From Nitrospirota bacterium (GTDB lineage Bacteria; Nitrospirota; Thermodesulfovibrionia; Thermodesulfovibrionales; JdFR-88), in the NCBI GenBank assembly GCA_021819985.1, contig JAKAEG010000097.1, positions 1 to 9,997 of the forward strand: a stretch of DNA of 9,997 nt. The letters run 5' to 3'. A model generated the notes under the pieces. The model made no database searches and had not been told where the DNA came from. It saw only the letters and a list, made by a program, of their open reading frames with translations. This document shows, one piece after another, positions 1 through 6,454 of this stretch (the stretch's first letter is position 1; every line of letters begins with the position of its first letter). The position numbers and the translations under genes are program-made.

Positions 1-136
1 GAATGAAGAACAAAGGACGAAATCGATAAATACTATTATGAGACCGTTAATAAGTGCGCCAAGTGATGAAAAAAAATTCGCTAAAAAACCGCAAAAAATC
101 CCTTTCATGCAACCACGCCGGGGAAAAAATCATCAA

Positions 137-1135
137 ATGAGCCGGCCGTCAAATTGGCTGATCACCGGGGGGTGCGGGTTCATAGGCACAAGCCTTATCG
201 GCCATATTCAGAAAACACGGCCGGGTGACAGGATCAGGGTTTTGGATAACCTGAGCACAGGCGGGCGCGAAGATTTGTCTGAAGTATGCGGTTATATTGA
301 GATGCCGCGGACCACCTATGGCCTCGCGGGGGTAAATCCGGTTGAACTGCTGGCCGGAGACATCAGAAATTATGAAACCTGTGAGGGGGCCTGCAAAGGT
401 ATGGATATGGTGGCGCATCTGGCCGCCAATACAGGTGTCGGCCCTTCCGTTTCGGACCCGAGGGCGGACATGGAATCAAATGTAATAGGGATTTTTAACA
501 TGCTTGAGGCCTCGCGCCGGACGGGTGTGGGAAAATTCATTTTCGCATCCTCCTGCGCGCCTGTTGGCGAGACCGAGCCGCCTATAACCGAGAGCAAGCC
601 GCCAAAGCCGGTGTCGCCCTATGGCGCCAGCAAACTGGCCGGAGAGGGTTACTGCTCGGCTTATTACCGTACCTATGGCCTCAAGACCGTGTCCTTGCGG
701 TTTGGCAACGTTTATGGGCCGAGGTCAAAAAACAAAAGCAGCGCGGTCGCCAGGTTCTTTAAACTCGCATTGAAGGGCGGACCCATGGAGATCTACGGCG
801 ACGGCAATCAGACCAGGGATTTCATTTATATAGACGACCTGATCCAGGCCATAATGCTTTCGGCTGAAGCAGATCTGGGTGGAGAGGTCTTCCAGATAGC
901 CACTTGCAGGGAGACCACGGTAAACGAGATAGCGGAGAAAATAAAGGCCATGGTAGAGGGCGAGACAGGCAGGAAAGTGGAAATCCTCCGCTCGGGCCCC
1001 AGGCAGGGGGATGTGAGGAGAAACTACTCCGATATCTCCAAGGCGACTAATATGCTTGGTTATGCGCCGGTTTTCGGTCTGGAAGACGGATTGAGAGAGA
1101 CCTTTCAATATTTCAAAAATCAGAAACCGCAATAA
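137..1135 (+). CDS. NAD-dependent sugar epimerase/dehydratase (extended SDR, GalE-like)
   Basis: Predicted cytoplasmic nucleotide-sugar epimerase or dehydratase, probably supplying an activated sugar for surface glycan synthesis. The frame stays open to an ATG at 38, but I chose the ATG at 137. It puts the Rossmann strand and the NAD-binding TGGCGFIG motif (residues 10-17 from this start) at the N-terminus as usual, and a G-rich GGGGAAA lies 11 nt upstream. The 33 residues before it are Lys/Arg/Pro-rich and not family-like. Other visible SDR landmarks are the NLSTGG segment after the first strand, HLAA, the active-site Ser pair in ASSCAPVG, the YGASK motif (Tyr162, Lys166), RFGNVYGPR and RDFIYIDDL. 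The final length of 332 residues is normal for UDP-glucose or UDP-GlcNAc 4-epimerases. The usual SSxAVYG is altered to SSCAPVG, so the exact substrate is uncertain. An sqdB-like gene follows 280 nt downstream on the same strand, suggesting a shared glycan locus. Confidence 0.88.
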   Translation: MSRPSNWLITGGCGFIGTSLIGHIQKTRPGDRIRVLDNLSTGGREDLSEVCGYIEMPRTTYGLAGVNPVELLAGDIRNYETCEGACKGMDMVAHLAANTGVGPSVSDPRADMESNVIGIFNMLEASRRTGVGKFIFASSCAPVGETEPPITESKPPKPVSPYGASKLAGEGYCSAYYRTYGLKTVSLRFGNVYGPRSKNKSSAVARFFKLALKGGPMEIYGDGNQTRDFIYIDDLIQAIMLSAEADLGGEVFQIATCRETTVNEIAEKIKAMVEGETGRKVEILRSGPRQGDVRRNYSDISKATNMLGYAPVFGLEDGLRETFQYFKNQKPQ

Positions 1136-1145
1136 ATAGGCAGAA

Positions 1146-1401
1146 ATGATAAATACGAAATCCCGGCATAACGCATATTCTCTGGAAGATAGCCATCTAT
1201 TTGATCGGGAACTCCCTTTTTGAGAACATTGCTGCTCCTGATATTCAATTCCGGGCTGGCCTGGCAGAAGGCCGCCGATCCAAAATCTTCTTCCCGTTTT
1301 TCATGGGACTGTTTCTGACACAGGTGGTGTACGGCTCCTTTTACCCTAATGCAACGTTAGGATTTGCTTACCGATTTAAAAAATTTCTTCAGTCCGAATA
1401 G
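1146..1401 (+). other. Gap with only short, unrecognised reading frames
   Basis: The gap between the epimerase and the sqdB-like gene holds no gene I recognise. A 25-codon frame starts at ATG 1146 and stops near 1223. A second frame (about 1219-1315) reads a hydrophobic LRTLLLLIF stretch. A third, open from TTG 1201 to the TAG at 1399-1401, reads an aromatic-rich peptide ending in YRFKKFLQSE. These overlap end to end in three frames, as expected of a small gene broken by frameshifts. No family motif is visible, so this may equally be non-coding spacer. The last stop codon lies inside the Shine-Dalgarno of the next gene. Confidence 0.25.
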
Positions 1402-1405
1402 GAGG
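1400..1405 (+). promoter_or_regulatory. Strong ribosome binding site of the sqdB-like gene
   Basis: A perfect AGGAGG lies 10 nt before the ATG at 1416. It fixes the start of the sqdB-like gene and suggests efficient independent translation. Confidence 0.75.
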
Positions 1406-1415
1406 GCGAAAACTT

Positions 1416-2657
1416 ATGAAGATCATGGTCTTGGGAGGGGATGGTTTTTGCGGATGGCCGACTGCTCTTTATCTTTCCAGCCGCGGGCATGATGTGCTCA
1501 TAGTTGACAACCTGTCGCGGAGGGACATAGATAACGAACTGGGATGCGGCTCTCTTACTCCGATCTCCCCTGTAATGACAAGGCTTGCGGCATGGAAGGA
1601 GCTTACCGGCTTTTCGATACGGTTTGTCAATCTGGATGCCGCCCTGGAATACGACCGTCTCCTGGCCCTTATAAATGAATACACGCCCGAGGTGGCCGTG
1701 CATTTTGCCGAGCAGAGGTCCGCCCCTTATTCAATGAAATCGTCAAAACAAAAACGGTACACCGTAAACAACAATCTGAATGGCACACATAACCTGCTTT
1801 GCGCAATCAGCGAATCGGGGCACGACATCCACGTGGTGCACCTGGGCACAATGGGTGTTTACGGGTACGGCACGGCAGGCCTTCAGATACCAGGGGGGTA
1901 TCTGAAGGTGAAAATGACAGACGAAAAGAAGGATGTCAAAACCAATATAATGTACCCTCCCAGGCCTGGAAGCGTGTATCACTTGACCAAGTGCCAGGAT
2001 GCCCTCTTGTTCCAGTACTATGCAGGAAATGATTTTTTGAGGATAACGGACCTCCATCAGGGGATAGTATGGGGCACGAACACAAGCGAGACCGCGCTTG
2101 ATGAGCGGCTCATTAACCGTTTCGATTACGATGGCGATTATGGGACGGTCTTAAACCGGTTCCTTATGCAGGCCGCTATCGGGCATCCCCTTACCGTCCA
2201 CGGTACGGGAGGGCAGACCAGAGCTTTCATAAATATTCACGATACGGTGCGGTGCGTCGAACTTGCCGTTTTGAATCCGCCGGTCATAAATGAAGGAGTA
2301 AAGATAATAAACCAGATGACCGAGACCCATAAGATAAGAGACCTGGCGAAGATAGTTTCCAGCCTGGCAGGGGCGCCCATACTTTATCTCGAAAACCCCA
2401 GGAATGAGGCCGCCGAGAACGATCTTGCAGTTGAAAATAAATATCTGCTGAACCTGGGTTTGAATCCCACTACATTGGAAAAAGGGCGTTTATTAGAGGT
2501 TATCGGGATAGCAAAAAAATACGCCGGGCGCTGCGACACTTCAAGGATCATCTGTACATCCAGGTGGCGGAAAGGTGAGATATCCGCAAAACCACAATAT
2601 ATACGAGGATATCAAAAGTATGTTCCGCTTTATGTCCCGGGAGAAGAAACCAAATAA
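1416..2657 (+). CDS. sqdB: UDP-sulfoquinovose synthase-like protein (SqdB/SQD1 family)
   Basis: SqdB uses NAD+ to convert UDP-glucose plus sulfite to UDP-sulfoquinovose, the sulfonated sugar donor of sulfolipid and of some glycans. The protein has 413 residues, close to the roughly 400 usual in the family. Family-specific motifs are intact: GGDGFCGWP (residues 7-15, NAD binding), NLSRRDIDNELG (32-43), LTPISP, HFAEQRSAPYSM (96-107), LGTMGVYG (143-150, with Thr145), PGSVYHLTK (184-192, with Tyr188 and Lys192), TDLHQGIVWG (211-220), the RFDYDGDYGT segment (235-244), AAIGHPLTVHGTGGQTRAF (253-271) and a C-terminal SRWRKGE like the WR motif near the SqdB end. These distinguish it from general epimerases. 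No sulfolipid glycosyltransferase (sqdX or sqdD) is visible nearby. The neighbours are a sugar epimerase and a glycan-initiating transferase remnant, so the product may feed a polysaccharide rather than membrane lipid; that is inference. Confidence 0.9.
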   Translation: MKIMVLGGDGFCGWPTALYLSSRGHDVLIVDNLSRRDIDNELGCGSLTPISPVMTRLAAWKELTGFSIRFVNLDAALEYDRLLALINEYTPEVAVHFAEQRSAPYSMKSSKQKRYTVNNNLNGTHNLLCAISESGHDIHVVHLGTMGVYGYGTAGLQIPGGYLKVKMTDEKKDVKTNIMYPPRPGSVYHLTKCQDALLFQYYAGNDFLRITDLHQGIVWGTNTSETALDERLINRFDYDGDYGTVLNRFLMQAAIGHPLTVHGTGGQTRAFINIHDTVRCVELAVLNPPVINEGVKIINQMTETHKIRDLAKIVSSLAGAPILYLENPRNEAAENDLAVENKYLLNLGLNPTTLEKGRLLEVIGIAKKYAGRCDTSRIICTSRWRKGEISAKPQYIRGYQKYVPLYVPGEETK

Positions 2658-2679
2658 AATCAGAGAAACAAAATAAGAA

Positions 2680-2929
2680 ATGGACGCACTCTTGAAAACG
2701 ATCTTTTTTTCTCATCTCGCGGGCTTATCGCCTTTTCTCCCCTTTTCTGCTCGCCGCGTTAATGATTGAACTGGACAACCGGGGGGCGATCTTTTACTGG
2801 CAGCAGAGGATAGGGCGGGACTCCAGGCCTTCTAAATTATACAAATTCAGGAGCATGGTGTTGAACCTCATGATAATAATGAGAACTCTTTTACGGGCCG
2901 TCAGGGAAAAAGGGGGTGATTCTCAATGA
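2680..2929 (+). pseudogene. Remnant of bacterial sugar-phosphate transferase (PglC/WcaJ family)
   Basis: Broken N-terminal fragment of a membrane phosphoglycosyl transferase, the enzyme class that loads the first sugar phosphate onto undecaprenyl phosphate. The best frame (2747-2929) reads LLAALMIELDNRGAIFYW, then QQRIGRDSRPSKLYKFRSM. This matches the conserved segment of the family (xDSxGPVFFxQxRxGxxGxxFxxxKFRSM). The preceding hydrophobic helix is split. An ATG frame at 2680 gives the LLKTIFF part, the frame at 2721-2744 reads GLIAFSPL, and the third frame resumes at about 2747. This pattern is consistent with two one-base losses, the second in a T run at 2743-2746. Another frame change after RSMVLN is likely. 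The catalytic DELPQ and GPRP regions are absent, so the gene is truncated as well as frameshifted. It starts 22 nt after the sqdB-like gene and was probably once co-transcribed with it. Sequencing error could explain a frameshift but not the missing C-terminal half. Confidence 0.75.
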
Positions 2930-2949
2930 AGCCCCGCACCGGCTTTTTT
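2929..2949 (+). terminator. Possible weak Rho-independent terminator
   Basis: A short hairpin AAGCC/GGCTT (5-bp stem, 7-nt loop) is followed directly by a run of T. It lies at the end of the sugar-transferase remnant and could end + strand transcription of the glycan block before the convergent minus-strand gene. The stem is short, so confidence is low. Confidence 0.35.
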
Positions 2950-2973
2950 ATCTGGGGCCTGGGTGAAAACGCC

Positions 2974-3222
2974 TTATTTGATCAGCCCTTTTTCTATTAG
3001 ATACTCTTCAGAGGGTATCTCCACGGAAGTGGCGCCGCCGCCATCGTAATACATAAGCAGCCCGATGTCTATCATCGCTCTCATGGACTTTTTCACGTAT
3101 TCCGGAATCTCGCCGGTCCCGGCGGAAACCCCTTTTATAATGTCTTTTCCCTTCAGCCTCTTCCTGCCTTTGGCAGCCCGCACGTATTCATATATTTTGT
3201 CCTGAAGCTCCGCCTGTTCCAT
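2974..3222 (-). CDS. Small winged-helix-like protein resembling DsrD
   Basis: A protein of 82 residues. The start is ATG at 3222, with a GAGGGGGT Shine-Dalgarno 11 nt upstream. From memory it can be aligned over most of its length with DsrD, the roughly 78-residue winged-helix protein of sulfate reducers that binds and activates dissimilatory sulfite reductase DsrAB. Shared features are the MExA start, a helix of similar length, a VKK pair followed by an A(L/M)(V/I) helix, and an LxYYxGGGAT segment (residues about 55-65) matching the LEYWSSGSTT wing of DsrD. It is rich in charged residues, with no signal peptide or membrane segment, so it is probably cytoplasmic. No dsrAB or other sulfur gene adjoins it and it stands alone. 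It could instead be an unrelated small winged-helix DNA-binding protein. The DsrD assignment rests on recalled similarity and is moderate. Confidence 0.6.
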   Translation of the reverse strand: MEQAELQDKIYEYVRAAKGRKRLKGKDIIKGVSAGTGEIPEYVKKSMRAMIDIGLLMYYDGGGATSVEIPSEEYLIEKGLIK

Positions 3223-3255
3223 TTTTATTTTTTACCCCCTCAGGTTTCCCATTTT

Positions 3256-3270
3256 ATTCCCTTCGGGAAT
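3256..3270 (-). promoter_or_regulatory. Small perfect hairpin in the DsrD-like gene leader
   Basis: ATTCCC-TTC-GGGAAT is a perfect 6-bp stem with a three-base loop, 33 nt upstream of the start at 3222. The core CCCTTCGGGA recurs at 3311-3320. It could be a leader-RNA hairpin affecting stability or translation, or part of a dispersed palindromic repeat. Its function is unknown. Confidence 0.35.
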
Positions 3271-3350
3271 CGAATGTAAGGAAATCCAGATTTATCGTAT
3301 TCGCTCGTTGCCCTTCGGGACACGCTCGCTTCCATTTTCATGGCGACCTG

Positions 3351-3367
3351 TTAAATCAAATCAAAAA
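3351..3367. repeat. AT-rich 17-mer direct repeat, copy 1 (copy 2 at 3536-3552)
   Basis: The 17-mer TTAAATCAAATCAAAAA occurs identically at 3351-3367 and 3536-3552. The second copy forms part of the central spacer of the REPIN-like element. Low complexity makes chance or slippage possible, but an exact 17-base match in the same intergenic region suggests a duplication. Confidence 0.6.
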
Positions 3368-3392
3368 TATTGAGTACTGTTTCATACTACAA
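3364..3392 (-). promoter_or_regulatory. Weak sigma70-like promoter candidate for the DsrD-like gene
   Basis: On the minus strand TTGTAG (3387-3392) and TATTTT (3364-3369) are separated by 17 nt, an ideal spacing, with 4 of 6 consensus matches each. The implied transcription start is near 3357, giving a leader of about 135 nt. AT-rich DNA yields such matches by chance, so this is tentative. Confidence 0.3.
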
Positions 3393-3411
3393 AATATTTT
3401 TTCCGGGCAAA

Positions 3412-3425
3412 ATGATCCGGATCAT
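3412..3425. promoter_or_regulatory. Perfect 14-nt palindrome, FNR/CRP-type operator candidate
   Basis: ATGATCCGGATCAT is a perfect inverted repeat. It fits the FNR-type pattern TTGAT-N4-ATCAA except for the outermost base on each side. Its centre lies about 61 nt upstream of the transcription start implied by the candidate promoter at 3364-3392, a typical position for activators of the CRP/FNR family. No other gene start is near. Regulation of the DsrD-like gene by an oxygen- or redox-sensing regulator is inference. Confidence 0.4.
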
Positions 3426-3493
3426 AGTTTTGGGAAAACTGGTGTAGTGCGCCGGAAATCCTCTTACAAAAGAAACGTGTAAGATCTTTATTT

Positions 3494-3591
3494 GTCATTC
3501 CCGAGGCAGTAATCGGGAATCCATTTTAAATTAAATTAAATCAAATCAAAAACGTCAAATTGGATGCCCGATTAAGACATTCGGGCATGAC
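3494..3591. repeat. REPIN-like inverted pair of REP elements
   Basis: Two arms of 30 and 31 nt in inverted orientation flank a 37-nt AT-rich spacer. The left arm (3494-3523) reads GTCATTCCCGA... TAATCGGGAATCCA. The right arm (3561-3591), read on the minus strand, gives GTCATGCCCGA... TAATCGGGCATCCA. Each arm is itself a small hairpin (CCCGA with TCGGG), and the whole can fold into one long stem-loop. This is the layout of REP doublets that are spread in bacterial genomes by RAYT transposases. Both arms diverge only in the loop and at paired positions (T/A versus G/C), which preserves pairing within each arm. No transposase is in the window. Confidence 0.65.
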
Positions 3592-3736
3592 GTCCTCCAG
3601 GATTAAGAAAACTTGCTTGGATTGATATGGTGAAACGGATTAATGACTCAGGAAACTGGTTTCGACGAAAAGGATTTCTTGTGGCAATAGGATGCGCGGA
3701 AAATTGAAAAATGCCGCTGGGGGGACTGCCAAGGCC

Positions 3737-3760
3737 AAAAAAATCAAAAAAATAAAAAAA
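3737..3760 (-). terminator. T-rich tract directly after gspF
   Basis: Immediately after the gspF stop the minus strand carries three runs of seven T within 24 nt. Such a tract can end transcription, but I see no stable hairpin before it, only the short palindrome ACCAGCTGGT in the last codons of gspF. It marks the likely end of the secretion operon with low confidence. Confidence 0.3.
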
Positions 3761-4912
3761 CTATTTCACCAGCTGGTTCATCTCGAAGATGGGCAGGAGC
3801 ACCGCAAGCACTATGAAACCCACGATCCCGCCCATAATGAGTATCATCGAGGGCTCAAGCAAGGCCAGGGACCTGTCGAGCCGCCTTTTGAAATCCTCAT
3901 CATAGGAGGCGGCGGCCTTTTTTATGGCCTGGCCCAATTGGCCGCTCTTCTGGCCTGTGGCAAGCAACTGGGTAAACACATGGGGAAAACCGTGCAGGGC
4001 CTGGGACAGCTCCGCTCCTTCCGAAAGCCTCTGCCTGGCCTCCCGCACCTCGTGTTCTATATGCAGGTTGCCGCTTGAAGGCCCGGAGAGTTCAAGCGCC
4101 TTAAGGACCGGAAGCCCGCCGTCAAGCAGAAACCCCAGCGCCCGCGTGAACCTGCTTAAATAGAGGCTTCTCAGGAGTTTTGATTTTAAGAGCATACCGT
4201 CTATTTTTACCCGGTTTTTCCTGTAATAGGACCTGAACCAGTAACCCGCTATTATTACCACCAGGAACAACGCCCACCAGTAGTTTATAAAAATCCCGCT
4301 TATGAACATCAGCAGCTTGGTCGCAAGCGGAAGGGCCTTTCCCGAATCACTGAAAATTTTCGTGATCTTCGGCATGACGAAGGCAAAGATAAAAGAGAGT
4401 ATGACCGTGCCCACCAGCACCATGAAGGCAGGGTAGATAAGTGCGGCTTTGACCCTGGCCCTGGTCCTCGCCTCCTCATCCAGGAAGTCGGCCAGACTTT
4501 TCAGGACTGTGTCCATTGCGCCGCTTGCCTCGCCTGAGGCGATCATCTTTACATAGAACTCCGGGAAAACGGCATATTGCCCCATGGCGCGCGACAGGCT
4601 CATTCCGGAAGAGACGTCATCCGCGATATTGCCCAAAAGGTCGCCCCAGTGGCCTTTTGTCTCGCCGGCCAGACCCCTTACGGCGTCGAGAACCGTCACG
4701 CCCGATGTCACCAGAAGGGCCAGCTCTCTCGTTATAAAGGGCAGGTCGCCAGGTTTCGCTTTGGTAGCGGCAGTTTTTCTGAGACTGAGCTGATGGGGGT
4801 AGACACCTAAGTCCTTGAGCTTTAAAACAGCCTGCTTTTCAGTTTCGGCTGTTATGGTCCCGGAGGTTTCGTTGCCTGAGGCGGCGTACGCCTTATACCT
4901 GAACGCCGGCAT
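3761..4912 (-). CDS. gspF: Type II secretion inner-membrane platform protein GspF
   Basis: Polytopic inner-membrane protein that forms the platform of the T2SS and couples the GspE ATPase to pseudopilus growth. It has 383 residues, slightly short of the usual 400. The N-terminus MPAFRYKAYAASG is typical of the family, as are the two homologous cytoplasmic domains (about 58-158 and 255-350). Each carries the signature of a helical bundle followed by a GxxSGxL-type turn (ASGEASGAMD at 125-134, ATGQKSGQLG at 318-327). Three membrane segments are visible at about 160-180, 205-226 and 354-376, the standard topology. The start ATG at 4912 lies inside the end of gspE (20-nt overlap), indicating translational coupling. 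A PilC-type pilus platform is the alternative, but the adjoining gspC with a PDZ domain favours T2SS. It is the last gene of the operon here, with no pseudopilin gene after it. Confidence 0.95.
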   Translation of the reverse strand: MPAFRYKAYAASGNETSGTITAETEKQAVLKLKDLGVYPHQLSLRKTAATKAKPGDLPFITRELALLVTSGVTVLDAVRGLAGETKGHWGDLLGNIADDVSSGMSLSRAMGQYAVFPEFYVKMIASGEASGAMDTVLKSLADFLDEEARTRARVKAALIYPAFMVLVGTVILSFIFAFVMPKITKIFSDSGKALPLATKLLMFISGIFINYWWALFLVVIIAGYWFRSYYRKNRVKIDGMLLKSKLLRSLYLSRFTRALGFLLDGGLPVLKALELSGPSSGNLHIEHEVREARQRLSEGAELSQALHGFPHVFTQLLATGQKSGQLGQAIKKAAASYDEDFKRRLDRSLALLEPSMILIMGGIVGFIVLAVLLPIFEMNQLVK

Positions 4913-6431
4913 CGTCTTTTTGTGTGACCCTTAAGACCTCTTCCGGGGTCGTCAGGCCGGTTGCGATCTGTAGAAGACCGTCTTTTCTTAAAGTTCTCAT
5001 TCCTTCAGATATCGCCTTTTCCGCGATGCTCTTTGCGTCGGCCCTCTCCGTAATGAGCCTTCTTATGGACTGGCCTATTTCCATGAACTCGAAAATACCG
5101 GCCCTGCCCAGGTAGCCGGTTCCTGCGCATCGCTCGCATCCTTTGCCTTTTATCGCGCTTATCTTTGCCGTTGCGTCATCATGCATCAGAAGCTGCTCGG
5201 AAGGGGTAAGCTCGTATGGCTGGCCGCAATAAGAGCAGTTTCTTCGCACCAGTCTTTGCGCAAGCACGCCCGCCAGGGAAGAGGCCACTAAAAACGGCTC
5301 CACGCCTATGTCTATAAGCCTGGTTATCGCCGAAGCCGCATCGTTGGTATGCAGGGTGCTCAGCACCAGGTGGCCCGTGAGCGATGCCTGTATGGCTATC
5401 TGCGCGGTCTCCAGGTCCCTAATTTCTCCGACCATTATTACGTCCGGGTCCTGTCTTAATATGGAGCGAAGGCCCGATGCGAACGTAAGGCCCACTTTCG
5501 GGTTTATCTGTATCTGCCCTATGCCTGAAAGCTCGTATTCAACCGGATCCTCGATAGTTACAATGTTCTTCTCTTCGGAGAATATCCTGCGGAGCGCGGC
5601 GTAAAGTGTTGTGGTCTTCCCGCTTCCGGTTGGCCCCGTGACCAGGATTATTCCGTTCTGCCTTGAAAGGAGCCCCTCGAACTGTGCTCTCATGGGGCCG
5701 CCCATTCCCAGTTCGGCGAGCCCTATGGAGCCGCTTCTTCTGTCCAGTAACCTCATGACCACCCGCTCGCCGTGGATAGTCGGGATGAGAGACACCCTTA
5801 TGTCTATGTCCTTTCCTCCCACCAGGAGCCTGATCCTTCCGTCCTGGGGCAGGCGTCTTTCCGCTATGTCCAGACTGGCCATTATCTTGACCCTGCTTAC
5901 TAGCGCGTCCTGTATTATCTTTGGCGGGGCTAAGATCTTTTTAAGCACCCCGTCAACGCGTATCCTCACTTCCAGTTCCTTTTCGAAGGGCTCTATATGT
6001 ATATCGCTGGCCCTGTCTTTCATGGCCTGTTTTAAGAGGGCGTTCAGGAGCCTGATTATCGGGGCCTCCTCTGTAAGTTCGAGGATGTCCTTGGGTTTTT
6101 CAAATTCGGTCGCTACAGAGGAGAGGTCGTCCTCCCTGATGTCCGCCATAACGTCTTTGGCGGAGCCAAGCTGCCCGTAATAACGGTTTATGGCCTCAAG
6201 GACCACCGCTTTTTCTCCCCAGAGGGCCTTTGGTTTAAGGGACAGCTCCCTGGCGAGATCGAAAAGGGCAAAGACCCCTTCCTGGCCTGAAACAGCGCCG
6301 ACCAGTTCGCCGTCTTCTCTTCTGAGGGGCATCAGCATGTTGCCTCTGGCATAGGAAAGGGGAACACTGGCCAGAAGCGGAAGTTCCACGTCCTCTTCCG
6401 AAATCCTGTCAATCTTTACGGCTTTGGTCAT
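4893..6431 (-). CDS. gspE: Type II secretion assembly ATPase GspE
   Basis: Cytoplasmic hexameric ATPase that powers pseudopilus assembly. Its 512 residues begin with an N-terminal domain (about 1-90) that docks on GspL in known systems, followed by a linker. The N2E domain contains the RASDIHIEP signature (140-148) and RLPQDGRI (193-200). The catalytic domain shows Walker A GPTGSGKT (266-273, Lys272), Asp box TIEDPVEYE (292-300), Walker B VIMVGEIRD (331-339, Glu336) and His box STLHTNDA (358-365). The zinc-binding tetracysteine module typical of GspE is complete (Cys399, Cys402, Cys432, Cys435). The start ATG at 6431 follows AGAGGA with 4 nt spacing, 23 nt after the gspD stop. All catalytic residues look intact. 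PilB-like ATPases are close relatives; the operon context decides for GspE. Confidence 0.96.
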   Translation of the reverse strand: MTKAVKIDRISEEDVELPLLASVPLSYARGNMLMPLRREDGELVGAVSGQEGVFALFDLARELSLKPKALWGEKAVVLEAINRYYGQLGSAKDVMADIREDDLSSVATEFEKPKDILELTEEAPIIRLLNALLKQAMKDRASDIHIEPFEKELEVRIRVDGVLKKILAPPKIIQDALVSRVKIMASLDIAERRLPQDGRIRLLVGGKDIDIRVSLIPTIHGERVVMRLLDRRSGSIGLAELGMGGPMRAQFEGLLSRQNGIILVTGPTGSGKTTTLYAALRRIFSEEKNIVTIEDPVEYELSGIGQIQINPKVGLTFASGLRSILRQDPDVIMVGEIRDLETAQIAIQASLTGHLVLSTLHTNDAASAITRLIDIGVEPFLVASSLAGVLAQRLVRRNCSYCGQPYELTPSEQLLMHDDATAKISAIKGKGCERCAGTGYLGRAGIFEFMEIGQSIRRLITERADAKSIAEKAISEGMRTLRKDGLLQIATGLTTPEEVLRVTQKDDAGVQV

Positions 6432-6454
6432 TTTTCCTCTAATGCTATATTGCT

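Larger units (their letters stand above)
3223..3760. other. 538-nt intergenic region, no gene seen
   Basis: This region separates the minus-strand DsrD-like gene from the 3' end of the gspF operon. It holds the hairpin, promoter candidate, palindrome and repeats listed separately. I see nothing in 3592-3736. The only frame extending across it on the + strand is antisense to the end of gspF. No tRNA-like or rRNA-like sequence is seen. Confidence 0.6.

Noticed and set aside
725..1132. Minus-strand frame of 135 codons in the epimerase gene
   Set aside because: Antisense to a well-supported SDR gene; no independent evidence.
1799..2032. Second frame of 77 codons inside the sqdB-like gene
   Set aside because: Overlaps highly conserved SqdB coding sequence in another frame and shows no conserved motif.
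3494..3591. CRISPR array
   Set aside because: Only two inverted arms with one spacer; direct repeats and multiple spacers are lacking, so a REP doublet fits better.
3767..3776. ACCAGCTGGT palindrome as terminator stem after gspF
   Set aside because: It can form only a 3-bp stem once a loop is allowed, too weak for an intrinsic terminator.
3692..4078. Open + strand frame of 128 codons with a Lys-rich start
   Set aside because: It is antisense to the 3' end of gspF; the Lys-rich part simply reads the A-rich tract, and no motif is present.
5611..6180. Long + strand frame of 189 codons
   Set aside because: It lies wholly within gspE on the opposite strand; Ser/Leu-rich composition is typical of an antisense shadow.
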